A stretch of 64,000 nucleotides of DNA, taken from NCBI RefSeq assembly GCF_902499115.1, contig NZ_CABVPN010000016.1, positions 115,992 to 179,991 of the forward strand. Direction: 5' to 3'. Numbering within the stretch: the first letter of the stretch is position 1; each line of letters begins with the position of its first letter. The position numbers and the translations under genes are program-made. The DNA comes from Burkholderia diffusa (GTDB lineage: Bacteria; Pseudomonadota; Gammaproteobacteria; Burkholderiales; Burkholderiaceae). Below, one piece after another: positions 1 through 8,081 of this stretch. The notes under the pieces are model-generated. The model had not been told where the DNA came from. It searched no databases and was given only the letters and a program-made list of their open reading frames with translations.

Positions 1-74
1 GCCGCCTCGCTTCGCTGCCGCGCTCGCGCGGCCCGTGAGAACCCCGGCGCCTTGCGCCCTCCTCCCGAATCGCC

Positions 75-1028
75 ATGACTACCGCACTCGACCAGCTGAA
101 GCAATATACGACCGTCGTCGCCGACACGGGCGATTTCCAGCAGCTTGCGCAATACAAGCCGCAGGACGCGACCACGAACCCGTCGCTGATCCTGAAGGCC
201 GTCCAGAAGGACGCGTACAAGCCGATCCTCGAGAAAACCGTCCGCGATCATCGCAACGAAAGCACCGATTTCATCATCGACCGCCTGCTGATCGCATTCG
301 GCACCGAGATCCTGAAGCTGATCCCGGGCCGCGTGTCGACCGAGGTCGATGCGCGCCTGTCGTTCGACACGCAGCGCTCGATCGACAAGGGTCGCGAGCT
401 CATCAAGCTTTACGAAGCCGCCGGCATCGGCCGCGAGCGCATCCTGATCAAGCTCGCGTCGACGTGGGAAGGCATTCGCGCGGCCGAGGTGCTGCAGAAA
501 GAAGGGATCAAGTGCAACATGACCCTGCTTTTCTCGCTCGTCCAGGCCGCCGCATGCGCGGAAGCCGGCGCGCAACTGATCTCGCCGTTCGTCGGCCGCA
601 TCTACGACTGGTACAAGAAGCAGGCGGGGGCCGACTGGGATGAAGCGAAGAACGGTGGTGCGAACGATCCGGGCGTGCAGTCGGTGCGAGGCATCTACAC
701 GTACTACAAGACGTTCGGCTACAACACCGAAGTGATGGGCGCGAGCTTCCGCACGACGAGCCAGATCACCGAGCTCGCGGGCTGCGACCTGCTGACGATC
801 AGCCCCGATTTGCTGCAGAAGCTGCAGGAAAGCAACGATACGGTGGCACGCAAGCTGTCGCCGGACGCGCTGCAGGACAAGCCGACCGAGCGCGTCGCCA
901 TCGACGAGGCATCGTTCCGCTTCCAGTTGAACGACGAAGCGATGGCAACGGAAAAACTGGCCGAGGGCATCCGCGTGTTCGCCGCCGACGCGGTGAAGCT
1001 CGAGAAGCTGATCGATGCACTGCGCTGA
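75..1028 (+). CDS. tal: Transaldolase
   Basis: This 317-aa cytosolic enzyme of the non-oxidative pentose phosphate pathway moves a dihydroxyacetone unit between sugar phosphates. The N-terminal TTALDQLKQYTTVVADTGD block, the DATTNPSLIL segment and the Schiff-base lysine context RILIKLASTWEGI (Lys about 126) are typical of the TalB-like class, and the length matches the family. The start is the ATG at 75, because the family N-terminus begins exactly there. It is followed by two small stem-loops and a strong rho-independent terminator, so it ends a transcription unit. I am confident in the assignment. Confidence 0.97.
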   Translation: MTTALDQLKQYTTVVADTGDFQQLAQYKPQDATTNPSLILKAVQKDAYKPILEKTVRDHRNESTDFIIDRLLIAFGTEILKLIPGRVSTEVDARLSFDTQRSIDKGRELIKLYEAAGIGRERILIKLASTWEGIRAAEVLQKEGIKCNMTLLFSLVQAAACAEAGAQLISPFVGRIYDWYKKQAGADWDEAKNGGANDPGVQSVRGIYTYYKTFGYNTEVMGASFRTTSQITELAGCDLLTISPDLLQKLQESNDTVARKLSPDALQDKPTERVAIDEASFRFQLNDEAMATEKLAEGIRVFAADAVKLEKLIDALR

Positions 1029-1060
1029 ACCGTGCTGCACGTGACGGTTGTCAGTTGAAC

Positions 1061-1099
1061 TGTCAGCAAGCCTGACAACAGCCGTCAGCAAGCGTGACG
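1061..1099 (+). repeat. Two tandem small stem-loops after tal
   Basis: Two similar dyads sit 22 bp apart. The first pairs TGTCAG (1061-1066) with CTGACA (1072-1077); the second pairs CGTCA (1083-1087) with TGACG (1095-1099). Both contain the core GTCAGCAAGC. They lie between the tal stop codon and its terminator. They may protect the 3' end or be remnants of a REP-like element; the function is not evident. Confidence 0.5.
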
Positions 1100-1100
1100 A

Positions 1101-1139
1101 ACGGCCGCGAACTCCGTGTTCGCGGCCGTTTTTATTTTT
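1101..1139 (+). terminator. Rho-independent terminator of tal
   Basis: A 12-bp perfect stem, ACGGCCGCGAAC (1101-1112) and GTTCGCGGCCGT (1118-1129), encloses a 5-nt loop and is followed by a T-rich tract to about 1139. It terminates tal transcription about 75 bp after the stop codon. Confidence 0.9.
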
Positions 1140-1274
1140 CATTCCATCGTCAAGCGCGCGCACTACAATCCACGTCACGAGTGCGCCGGCCGCATCCCGG
1201 CGTGCTCTTCCCGGTCAATCTTGGAAGTACCCGGGCCGGCACCGACACGCCGGCCCGGCCAACAGGAGACAACG

Positions 1275-1727
1275 ATGCAGGTCCAACCGTATCTGACGTT
1301 CTACGGCCGCGCGGAAGAGGCCCTTCAGTTCTACGAAAAGGCGCTCGGCGCGAAGACGATGTTCAAGATGCACTTCAAGGACGCGCCGCCGAATCCCGAC
1401 TATCCGATGTCGCCGGAAATGAGCGACAAGGTGATGCATGCGAGCTTCACGATCGGCGACTCGATGATCATGTGCTCGGACGGCGACTGCAGCCAGCCGG
1501 GCGGCACGCATTCGGGTTATTCGCTGTCGCTGAACCCGGCGACGGTCGAAGAAGGCCAGAAGCTGTTCAATGCGCTCGCCGACGGTGGCGAAGTGACGAT
1601 GCCGTTCGGCAAGACGTTCTGGGCGCTCGGCTTCGGCATGGCGAAGGATCGTTTCGGCGTGCACTGGATGGTCAACGTCGAAGATCTCTCGCAACGCGAG
1701 GATCTCGCGAAACGCGCGGGGCAGTAA
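1275..1727 (+). CDS. VOC-family (PhnB-like glyoxalase fold) protein
   Basis: This 150-aa protein has the single-domain PhnB/YjdN look: QPYLTFYGRAEEALQFYEKALGA at the N-terminus and a late FGVHWMVNVE block. The fold is the vicinal oxygen chelate (glyoxalase/bleomycin resistance) superfamily. Members of this subfamily are mostly of unknown substrate, so no reaction is assigned. The ATG at 1275 is preceded by AGGAGACAACG, a good ribosome binding site, which makes it better than upstream in-frame starts. The gene stands alone; the next genes run on the opposite strand. Confidence 0.85.
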   Translation: MQVQPYLTFYGRAEEALQFYEKALGAKTMFKMHFKDAPPNPDYPMSPEMSDKVMHASFTIGDSMIMCSDGDCSQPGGTHSGYSLSLNPATVEEGQKLFNALADGGEVTMPFGKTFWALGFGMAKDRFGVHWMVNVEDLSQREDLAKRAGQ

Positions 1728-1780
1728 CGCACGCGCGCCGCCCGGACCGCCGCGCAAGCGCCGTGATCCGGGCGGCCTCG

Positions 1781-2293
1781 CTACTTGCGCAGCGCCTCCG
1801 CCAGCGCCCGCTCCAGCGTGCCGTTCGAGCGGCACGCGACGCGCGCGCTCTTCTGCTTGCCGGCCGCGACCACGCTGGCCGTGCCCGCGACGTCGATCGA
1901 CACGGTCACGCCTTGCGTGGCGTCGTCGATGCGCGTCACCACCTTCAGCGTGTGTGTCACGTTGGACGTCTGCTTCAGCTCGGAGCAATCCAGGAAATTC
2001 CCTGCGTTCGGATAATCGGCATAGGCGGCGGCCAGGAGCCCCGCATCGCGATCGCTGACGCGCACGGCGAGCTTGTGGTCCGCGTAGAACTGCGCGACGG
2101 CCGTCCATACTTCGTCATACTTGCGATTGCCGATTACGATGCCCGACGCATCGTCGGCGCCGTGCGCGCCGTCGGACGTATCCTGCCGCTGCGGCGGCGC
2201 ATCGCGCGCCGCGTACCGCTGTCCTGGACCGTAGACTGAAATGCAGCCGGCGAGCATCGCGCACAGCAGCGCGGCCGGCAAGATCGTTTTCAT
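1781..2293 (-). CDS. Putative lipoprotein, 170 aa
   Basis: The N-terminus MKTILPAALLCAMLAGC is a clear signal peptide ending in a lipobox (LAGC), so the mature protein should be lipid-anchored at Cys17, probably in the outer membrane. The body has a conserved-looking YDEVWTAVAQFYADH segment followed by an alternating beta pattern (TLKVVTRIDDATQGVTVSIDV) and a C-terminal helix. I do not recognise the family. The in-frame ATG 23 codons upstream is rejected because it would hide the lipobox. It is the last gene of a minus-strand cluster with two tiny lipoproteins at 2305-2379 and 2388-2465. Confidence 0.75.
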   Translation of the reverse strand: MKTILPAALLCAMLAGCISVYGPGQRYAARDAPPQRQDTSDGAHGADDASGIVIGNRKYDEVWTAVAQFYADHKLAVRVSDRDAGLLAAAYADYPNAGNFLDCSELKQTSNVTHTLKVVTRIDDATQGVTVSIDVAGTASVVAAGKQKSARVACRSNGTLERALAEALRK

Positions 2294-2304
2294 CGGGCCC
2301 ACCA

Positions 2305-2379
2305 TCACCGGTAATACATGTTCGCGCAGCCGGCGAGCAGGATCGGGGCGACGAGCACCCACATCAACAGGACTCTCAT
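2305..2379 (-). CDS. Tiny lipoprotein, 24 aa
   Basis: The reading frame encodes MRVLLMWVLVAPILLAGC followed by six residues ending in MYYR. It is almost entirely a lipoprotein signal peptide with an LAGC lipobox and a six-residue mature tail. A GAGG ribosome binding site lies 6 nt before the ATG and overlaps the stop region of the upstream tiny gene, suggesting coupled translation. It is too short for routine gene calling. The resemblance to the neighbouring peptide (2388-2465), including the same C-terminal YYR, argues that it is real. Function unknown; entericidin-like peptides are a loose comparison only. Confidence 0.6.
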   Translation of the reverse strand: MRVLLMWVLVAPILLAGCANMYYR

Positions 2380-2387
2380 CGTTCGCC

Positions 2388-2465
2388 TCACCGGTAGTAC
2401 GCGTTCACGCAACCGGCAAGCGCGGCGCACCACAGGCCAAGCACCAGCATCCCAATCTTCATCAT
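2388..2465 (-). CDS. Tiny lipoprotein, 25 aa, paralogue of the next gene
   Basis: The frame encodes MMKIGMLVLGLWCAALAGC followed by VNAYYR. The lipobox LAGC and the short mature tail ending YYR match the 24-aa peptide just downstream. The ATG at 2465 is favoured because AGGGA sits about 4-6 nt upstream; an in-frame ATG at 2477 is the alternative (29 aa). The stop codon lies 8 nt before the next start. The two genes and the 170-aa lipoprotein form a likely three-gene operon of envelope proteins. Confidence 0.55.
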   Translation of the reverse strand: MMKIGMLVLGLWCAALAGCVNAYYR

Positions 2466-2663
2466 TGCATCCCTCATGTAGTCGAATCGTGTCGAGATCG
2501 AATCACCCGGCGTGGCCGGGCGGGACGCAATACTGGCAAACAGGAAGCGCAGCTTCCAATCGGTCTTCCACCGATTTTCGCCGCGGCGCGACTATCCTAG
2601 AATCGCTTGGAGATCAACGGAAACGGAAGCACGGCCGCACGGGGCGTTCACGGCGGACCATGC

Positions 2664-2691
2664 AAAACGCCCGCGATTTGCGTCGCGGGCG
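2664..2691 (-). terminator. Rho-independent terminator of the symporter operon
   Basis: A 9-bp stem, CGCCCGCGA (2668-2676) and TCGCGGGCG (2683-2691), is followed on the minus strand by TTTT. It lies about 30 bp after the stop codon of the symporter gene at 2723. Confidence 0.85.
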
Positions 2692-2722
2692 CCGTGTCGA
2701 AATTGCAACAGCCGGGAGGCGT

Positions 2723-4273
2723 TCAGCCCTCGGCGACGTCGAGGTAATCCTCCGGCCGCGTGCGGTCCTCCGCGTGCGCCATGCCCATCATGCGCACCAG
2801 CACGCTCACCGCCACCGACACCACCAGGTTCACGACCAGCGACCACACGGCCGCATAGCCGGGAATCGCGAGACCGAACAGGTGGATCGTGAAGATCGAG
2901 CTGGCCAGCTTCAGCGAAATCGCCATCCACGTGCCGCACACGATGCCTGCCGCCCAGCCGGCCAGCAGGCCGCGATGGTCGAGCACGCGCGTGTACAGGC
3001 CGAGCACGATCGCCGGCAGCGTCTGGATGATCCAGATCCCACCGAGCAGCTGCAACTGGATCGCGTACGTCAACGGCAGCCCGAGGATGAACGCGACCGC
3101 GCCGACCTTCACGATCAGCGACACGAGTTTCGCGACGTGCGTCTCCTGGTCGTGCGTCATGTTGCGGTTCACGAACTCGCGGTGGATGTTGCGCGTGTAC
3201 AGGTTCGCGGCCGCGATCGACATGATCGCCGCCGGCACCAGCGCGCCGATGCCGATCGCCGCGAACGCGACGCCGACGAACCACGACGGGAAATACTCGA
3301 GGAACAGCGCGGGCACCGCGAAGTTCGGGCCGAACGCCTTGAAGTACGGCGCGTACTGCGGCATGTCCTTCACGCCCGCCGCGAGCGCCATGTAGCCGAG
3401 CAGCGCGAGCAGGCCGAGCACGAACGAATACGCGGGCAGCATCGCCATGTTGCGGCGGATCGAGTTGCCCGACGCCGACGACAGGATCGCCGTGACCGAG
3501 TGCGGATACAGAAACAGCGCGAGCGCGGAGCCGATCGCGAGCGTCGCATACGCGCTGTAGCCGTTCAGGCTCGTCGCATCGGGCGCTTTCAGCAGCAGCT
3601 TCGCCGGCGGCACCGACGCGAAGATGTGGCTGAAGCCGCCGAGCTTCGCGGGGATCACGATGACCGCCGCCGCGATCGTGATGTAGATCAGGATGTCCTT
3701 CACGATCGCGATCATCGCGGGCGCGCGCAGCCCCGACGTGTAGGTGTATGCGGCGAGAATCGCGAACGCGATGATGAGCGGCAGGTCGCCGACGAAGCCG
3801 GTCGTGTCGAAACCCAGCGCGCCGATCACGACTTCGATGCCGACGAGCTGCAGCGCGATGTACGGCATCGTCGCGAGGATGCCCGTCACCGCGATCGCGA
3901 GCGCGAGCATCCGGCTGCCGTAACGCGCGTTGACGAAGTCGGCGGCCGTCACGTAGCCGTGCCGCTTCGCGATGCTCCACAGCTTCGGAAACACGACGAA
4001 CGCGAACGGGTAGATCAGGATCGTGTACGGCAACGCGAAGAAGCCCATCGCGCCGGCGCCGAACACGAGCGCGGGCACCGCGACGAACGTGTAGGCCGTG
4101 TAGAGGTCGCCGCCGAGCAGGAACCACGTGACGATCGTACCGAAGCGGCGGCCGCCGAGTCCCCATTCGTCGAGGTGGGCGAGATCGCCGCGCCGCCAGT
4201 TCGCGGCGAGAAAACCGAGTATGGTGACACCGATGAACAGGAGTACGAAGACGAAGGTCGCGCCGAGATTCAT
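2723..4273 (-). CDS. Sodium:solute symporter, monocarboxylate permease (MctP)-like
   Basis: This 516-aa polytopic inner-membrane protein has SSS-family features: GGRRFGTIVTWFLLGGDLYT near residue 45, a long series of hydrophobic helices, and the AIMSIAAANLYTRNI segment typical of sodium/solute symporters. The pairing with a small DUF3311 protein is characteristic of MctP-type monocarboxylate/amino-acid permeases, so short organic acids are the likely substrate (inference). The start is the ATG at 4273, preceded by GGAGGTGCGCG; it overlaps the DUF3311 stop as ATGA, implying translational coupling. A terminator follows at 2664-2691. Confidence 0.88.
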   Translation of the reverse strand: MNLGATFVFVLLFIGVTILGFLAANWRRGDLAHLDEWGLGGRRFGTIVTWFLLGGDLYTAYTFVAVPALVFGAGAMGFFALPYTILIYPFAFVVFPKLWSIAKRHGYVTAADFVNARYGSRMLALAIAVTGILATMPYIALQLVGIEVVIGALGFDTTGFVGDLPLIIAFAILAAYTYTSGLRAPAMIAIVKDILIYITIAAAVIVIPAKLGGFSHIFASVPPAKLLLKAPDATSLNGYSAYATLAIGSALALFLYPHSVTAILSSASGNSIRRNMAMLPAYSFVLGLLALLGYMALAAGVKDMPQYAPYFKAFGPNFAVPALFLEYFPSWFVGVAFAAIGIGALVPAAIMSIAAANLYTRNIHREFVNRNMTHDQETHVAKLVSLIVKVGAVAFILGLPLTYAIQLQLLGGIWIIQTLPAIVLGLYTRVLDHRGLLAGWAAGIVCGTWMAISLKLASSIFTIHLFGLAIPGYAAVWSLVVNLVVSVAVSVLVRMMGMAHAEDRTRPEDYLDVAEG

Positions 4274-4512
4274 CGCGCACCTCCCTGCGTGCCGCCTGCC
4301 TTCCATGCGTGCTTGGTCTTGAAATACACGAACGCGGTGATCACCGCGCTAATGAACACCCACAGCAACTGGTACCAGTAGAAAAACGGAAAACCCAACC
4401 ATTGCGGTTCGATCTTGCTGTACGAAGGCACCCAGACCATCGCGATCAGCGGCAGCACCAGCAGCCAGAGCCAGCGCTTGGCGGCCCGATTGGCGTCGGC
4501 ATCGTGAGCCAT
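4270..4512 (-). CDS. DUF3311 small membrane protein
   Basis: This 80-aa protein has two predicted membrane helices (WLWLLVLPLIAMVWVPSY and LLWVFISAVITAFVYFKT) and the IEPQWLGFPFFYWYQ signature of DUF3311. Such proteins lie directly upstream of MctP-like symporters, as here, with a 4-nt ATGA overlap. It probably assists or stabilises the permease; its exact role is unknown. Confidence 0.88.
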   Translation of the reverse strand: MAHDADANRAAKRWLWLLVLPLIAMVWVPSYSKIEPQWLGFPFFYWYQLLWVFISAVITAFVYFKTKHAWKAGGTQGGAR

Positions 4513-4683
4513 GACGTCTCCTCATCTTTCCCGGTTATCGATCTTGTCAAGCGGGTACGGCGGCGAGAGGAGGGGCAAAACGGGTAAGCTGCGGCTCCCC
4601 TGGCTTCGCGCCAGTATAGGAGCCGCGAGCGAGCGGTCAAGCAGGGGCGAACCCGAGGTGATCCGCCCCCCCAGTCAAGCGGT

Positions 4684-4706
4684 TGCACCGGCATGCGACC
4701 GGTGCA
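4684..4706 (-). terminator. Hairpin downstream of the spermidine-synthase-like gene
   Basis: An 8-bp stem, TGCACCGG (4684-4691) and CCGGTGCA (4699-4706), has a 7-nt loop. It lies just after the stop codon at 4713 (minus strand). No T-run follows, so this is a candidate 3' hairpin rather than a sure intrinsic terminator. Confidence 0.4.
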
Positions 4707-4712
4707 TGAGCG

Positions 4713-5630
4713 TCAGATCGCGAACGAGGATTCGCGCGCGCCGGTCGTTTCTTTCAAAGCTTTCACCCACTTGCGCGCGGGGAGCTTCAGCGTGTCCTCG
4801 ATCAGCTTCGCGCGGGCTTCCAGCTGCGCGAACGACACGTCGAGCGCGGGGCCCGAGAACGCGATCGCGATCCGGTTGCCGTCGTGCACTTCCGGCAGCG
4901 CGATCACGCGATGGTCGAACGCCGCGTTCAGGTGCTTCATGTTGCGCACGAAGCTCGGATGGTCGCCGAACAGGTTGATCGTCGCGACGCCCGCGTCGGC
5001 GAGGCAGCCGCGCACCGCGCGGTAGAACGCGACGCTGTCGAGCACCGGGCCGCGGGCGGTCGCGTCGTACAGGTCGATCTGCAATGCGCCCGTCGTGCCG
5101 CGGTTGGCCGGATCGTTGACGAAATCCCATGCATCGGCTTCATGCACGACGAGGCGTGCGTCATCGGGCGGCAGCGCGAACATCGTGCGCGCCGCGACGA
5201 TCACGGCCGGGTTCAGTTCGACGGCCTCGACCTTCGCGTGCGGCAGGAAGCGGTGCGAGAACTTGGTGAGCGCGCCGGTGCCGAGCCCGAGCTGGACGAT
5301 CCGCTCGGGCGTTTCGAGGAACAGCAGCCACGCCATCATCTGCTGCGCGTATTCGAGCTCGATGTGCAGCGGCTTCGAGATCCGCATCGCACCTTGCACC
5401 CATTCGGTACCGAAGTGCAGGAAGCGCACGCCGCGCTCTTCGGAGAACGTGACGGGTGCGAAGCGCGGCTTGCGCGGCGCCTCGAAGACGGGCACGTCGT
5501 CGTGTTCGTCGATCTCCGGACGGCGCTTCACGCGCGGCGGCTGGAGCTTTTCGGAGCCGTTGTAGGCGGCCGGCTTGCGTTGCTTGAACGCGCGCGCCTC
5601 GGCGGACGCGCGCTTGATCAGTCGGGTCAT
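4713..5630 (-). CDS. Spermidine-synthase-fold (SpeE-like) methyltransferase-family protein
   Basis: This 305-aa protein has a central Rossmann fold. Motif I is IVQLGLGTGALTKF (about residue 110), followed by VEAVELNPAVIVAAR with the acidic residue that holds the nucleoside and HEADAWDF, all as in spermidine synthases and SAM-dependent methyltransferases. The basic, low-complexity N-terminus is unlike SpeE proper, so polyamine synthesis should not be assumed. The start is set at MTRLIKRA (5630); the upstream ATG at 5768 would add a compositionally odd extension. It stands alone on the minus strand. Confidence 0.75.
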   Translation of the reverse strand: MTRLIKRASAEARAFKQRKPAAYNGSEKLQPPRVKRRPEIDEHDDVPVFEAPRKPRFAPVTFSEERGVRFLHFGTEWVQGAMRISKPLHIELEYAQQMMAWLLFLETPERIVQLGLGTGALTKFSHRFLPHAKVEAVELNPAVIVAARTMFALPPDDARLVVHEADAWDFVNDPANRGTTGALQIDLYDATARGPVLDSVAFYRAVRGCLADAGVATINLFGDHPSFVRNMKHLNAAFDHRVIALPEVHDGNRIAIAFSGPALDVSFAQLEARAKLIEDTLKLPARKWVKALKETTGARESSFAI

Positions 5631-6079
5631 GTGTGAATCTCGCTGGGTGAAGCTGGTTTTGGCGGACGAGAGGATAGCATTGGCGGGGGATCGTGGCCGT
5701 GCCGCATGCCCTGCATGACTTCGAATCCGGTTGGCGCTACGCTGCATTCGGTGATCGATGAAGGACACATGACCTCGAGCTGCAGGAAGATCTGGTTTCC
5801 GGCGAAACGCTATCGCTGAGAATGGGGGTTGCCTGTGGCTTGGCTGGGCTGGGTCGTGCCGCCCCGGTTCGCGATCGGAGTCATTGCGAGCGTGTCGCTA
5901 CTGCCGCTCCACAAGTCACCCTCTCACGTACGGCATGTGCACTGCGACGTTGTCCGCACTACCGATCGTCGTGTGCTGGATCAAGCGCGAGAAGCCCGAA
6001 TGGAGATCAGATAAAGAAAATTGAGCGGGCGGGAGCGCTGGCCGCGTCCTCGCCGGAGACTCAAAACACACGCTTCACG

Positions 6080-6123
6080 ATTGACTTGCGCACATTGTGC
6101 GCGCACAATGTGCGCAAGTCAAT
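6080..6123. promoter_or_regulatory. Perfect 44-bp palindrome before the HTH gene
   Basis: The 22-nt half from 6080 to 6101 is the exact reverse complement of 6102-6123. The core is TTGCGCACATTGTGCG followed by its mirror, and each half contains a nested partial dyad (TGCGCACA/TGTGCGCA). It ends 19 bp before the ATG at 6143, so it overlaps the expected promoter or leader. It is most simply an operator for the downstream DNA-binding protein, or a strong mRNA hairpin. Confidence 0.7.
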
Positions 6124-6142
6124 TTCGATTACCGGTGGTGTA

Positions 6143-6958
6143 ATGACCTGGTCATATGTCTATTTATCGAGCCGCGCTACTCACATCGAATCTCAAACAG
6201 TTTTCGAGATCGAATTTGCGCGAAATATTCAATCCTCGGCCGACCTCACGATCCGCCCACTGGCTGGTTCGAAGAAAAAATTCAGCACAGCGGAACTGAA
6301 AATTCTCAGGGATGAGCTTTGGGAGAATCACCTCGGTGAGCGCCGCAGAAACGAGATGCGTTGCCTCGTCGAAAACGACTTCTCCGGTGACAGACAACAG
6401 GTAGCTACAATTATTTCGGAATTGACGGCCAAGAACGTGTCTGTCCGAAGCATTCAAGCATGGTTAATCGAACCGGGAAAACCTAGTAGCCGGCAATGTC
6501 CGGAGTGGGCATTGAAAGCACTTCACGACTACACTTGCCGACCTGAGAATGAGCAACGCCTTCGCGCACGACGCGAGTACAAAGCAGGTCAACCACTCGC
6601 CATTAAGCGTACGTCGCTCGACGTCTACGACAAATACGCAGTAGATATGGCGACCAATCAGATCGAAGCTGATCAGCATAAGCGAGACTCGTGGAGAAAC
6701 TTGCCCTATGGAGAAATTCCAGACAAATTATTCGAGCTTGAAAATCGCTTGACCGGTCATCTTCACTATCTGCAGACACAACTTGTTGCCATATCAATCG
6801 CCCTGAGGACCTGTGAATCTTTCGACGAGTTCAAACAAAAGGTGCTCGAAGATATCGATAATCAAACCTCGGAAGACTATTTCGTCAGAGAGGCTCGTCG
6901 CGCCATCGAGTCAAGAACTGACGAGTTTTCGAACGTGGAAGGCCTGTTGAACAAATAA
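6143..6958 (+). CDS. Putative HTH DNA-binding protein, 271 aa, AT-rich
   Basis: I do not recognise the full-length family. Residues about 75-125 (VATIISELTAKNVSVRSIQ, then AWL and later PEWALKALHDY) read as a Cro/CI-like helix-turn-helix with the usual 'choose partner, then W-A-L-x-A-L' tail. The C-terminal half is charged and helical (GHLHYLQTQLVAISIALR, EDIDNQTSEDYFVREARR). Base composition is clearly lower in GC than both flanks, pointing to transfer. The ATG at 6143 has GGTGG upstream and is preferred to earlier in-frame starts, which lie before the palindrome. The palindrome at 6080-6123 suggests autoregulation (inference). Confidence 0.65.
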   Translation: MTWSYVYLSSRATHIESQTVFEIEFARNIQSSADLTIRPLAGSKKKFSTAELKILRDELWENHLGERRRNEMRCLVENDFSGDRQQVATIISELTAKNVSVRSIQAWLIEPGKPSSRQCPEWALKALHDYTCRPENEQRLRARREYKAGQPLAIKRTSLDVYDKYAVDMATNQIEADQHKRDSWRNLPYGEIPDKLFELENRLTGHLHYLQTQLVAISIALRTCESFDEFKQKVLEDIDNQTSEDYFVREARRAIESRTDEFSNVEGLLNK

Positions 6959-7000
6959 GCAACCGTTACTCGGCCCCCATTCCGACAATGTGTGTGGGCA

Positions 7001-7477
7001 TCACGCGCAAAGCGCTAGCCAAGCCGCCAACTTCTGCTCGAACGACAGCATCGCGTTCGCCGGGCTCGACGAAGGCAGCACGAGCGTGTCGTATCCGGCC
7101 TCGCCGATCACCTCCGCAAACCGCCCTGCCGTCTTGCCGTTGAAGCACACGCGCTTGAGCAACGGCGCATGCTCGCGCAACGACGCAAAGTCGTTCGGCT
7201 TCGCATTCCGGATAGCAGAATCGAGGCTGCCTTGTCGATGGCACGCATCGAGGACGTCCCAGATGCCGATGCCGTGCGAAAGCACGCGCTCGAGCCGCGC
7301 GTCGTACACAAGCTCGTGCAGCCCCGGCTCGCCGAGCACGGCACCGAGCAACCGCCAGAACTGGTTGCGCGGATGCGCGTAGTACTGCGCCGCATCGAGC
7401 GACGCCTCGCCCGGAAAGCTGCCGAGGATCATCGTGTGCGTATGCGGCGCGACGACCGGCCCAAAGCCCTGCAGCAT
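7001..7477 (-). CDS. DNA-deoxyinosine/uracil glycosylase family protein
   Basis: This 158-aa protein belongs to the UDG superfamily, close to family-6 hypoxanthine-DNA glycosylases. MILGSFPGEASL (residues 16-27) is the motif-A strand-loop, YYAHPRNQFWRLL follows, and LPSSSPAN near residue 144 is the DNA-intercalation motif. It would remove deaminated bases in base-excision repair. The ATG overlaps the ubiC stop as ATGA, so the two genes are coupled although their functions are unrelated. Confidence 0.85.
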   Translation of the reverse strand: MLQGFGPVVAPHTHTMILGSFPGEASLDAAQYYAHPRNQFWRLLGAVLGEPGLHELVYDARLERVLSHGIGIWDVLDACHRQGSLDSAIRNAKPNDFASLREHAPLLKRVCFNGKTAGRFAEVIGEAGYDTLVLPSSSPANAMLSFEQKLAAWLALCA

Positions 7478-8073
7478 CACGCCGCCCCGCGCGGCCCGAC
7501 GGATCGCGGCCCGTCGCCGTGCGCATCGAGATGGCGCCACAGCGCAGGCAGCATGCACTCGGTGACCATCAACGGCTTGCCGTGCCGCTGGAACACCGAG
7601 CGCCGCGCGGCGAACGCATGCGGCGCCCGCGCACCCTGCAACGCATGGCTCGCGAGCGCATACAGTGGATGACCGGCGATCACGCGCCGGCTGACGAGCG
7701 TGGAGCGTTCGACTTGCGGATCGCTGTACAGCAGCTCCGCGAGCGGCCGCGTGCGCAACCGCCGCATCGCCTGCCACACGCCCTTGCTGGCCGCGAGCGG
7801 CGCGATGCTGTGCGCGGCGACGTACGGCATGCCGTCGACCGACAGGATCACCTCGCGCACCCACATCGGCGCACGCGGCGCACTGTCGAGCGCGTCCGGT
7901 TCGTCGAACCACGCGCAGTCGACGGCCTCGCGCGTCACGCGCACGCTCACACCGCCGAGCCGCGCCAGATGCGCGGTCAACGAACCACCGCGCGTCAGCC
8001 AGTCGCGCTGGTCGAGCGTGCAGCCGGGCCGGGGCGTTTCGCGCCAGCCCGCCCGTGCGCCGTCGAATCGCAT
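7477..8073 (-). CDS. ubiC: Chorismate pyruvate-lyase
   Basis: UbiC removes pyruvate from chorismate to give 4-hydroxybenzoate, the first committed step of ubiquinone synthesis. The 198-aa product has the family pattern: W....PxC..DQRDWLTRGGSLTAHL, then WVREVILSVDGMPYVAAHSIAP, and LVTECMLPAL-like sequence at the C-terminus. ATG 8073 is chosen; a GTG at 8085 overlapping the htpG stop is possible. It lies just downstream of htpG and overlaps the glycosylase gene. Confidence 0.85.
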   Translation of the reverse strand: MRFDGARAGWRETPRPGCTLDQRDWLTRGGSLTAHLARLGGVSVRVTREAVDCAWFDEPDALDSAPRAPMWVREVILSVDGMPYVAAHSIAPLAASKGVWQAMRRLRTRPLAELLYSDPQVERSTLVSRRVIAGHPLYALASHALQGARAPHAFAARRSVFQRHGKPLMVTECMLPALWRHLDAHGDGPRSVGPRGAA

Positions 8074-8081
8074 CCGCGCGT

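Noticed and set aside
2318..4381. 687-aa plus-strand frame opposite the symporter
   Set aside because: Extremely Arg/Asp/His-rich shadow; the minus strand encodes an obvious membrane protein.
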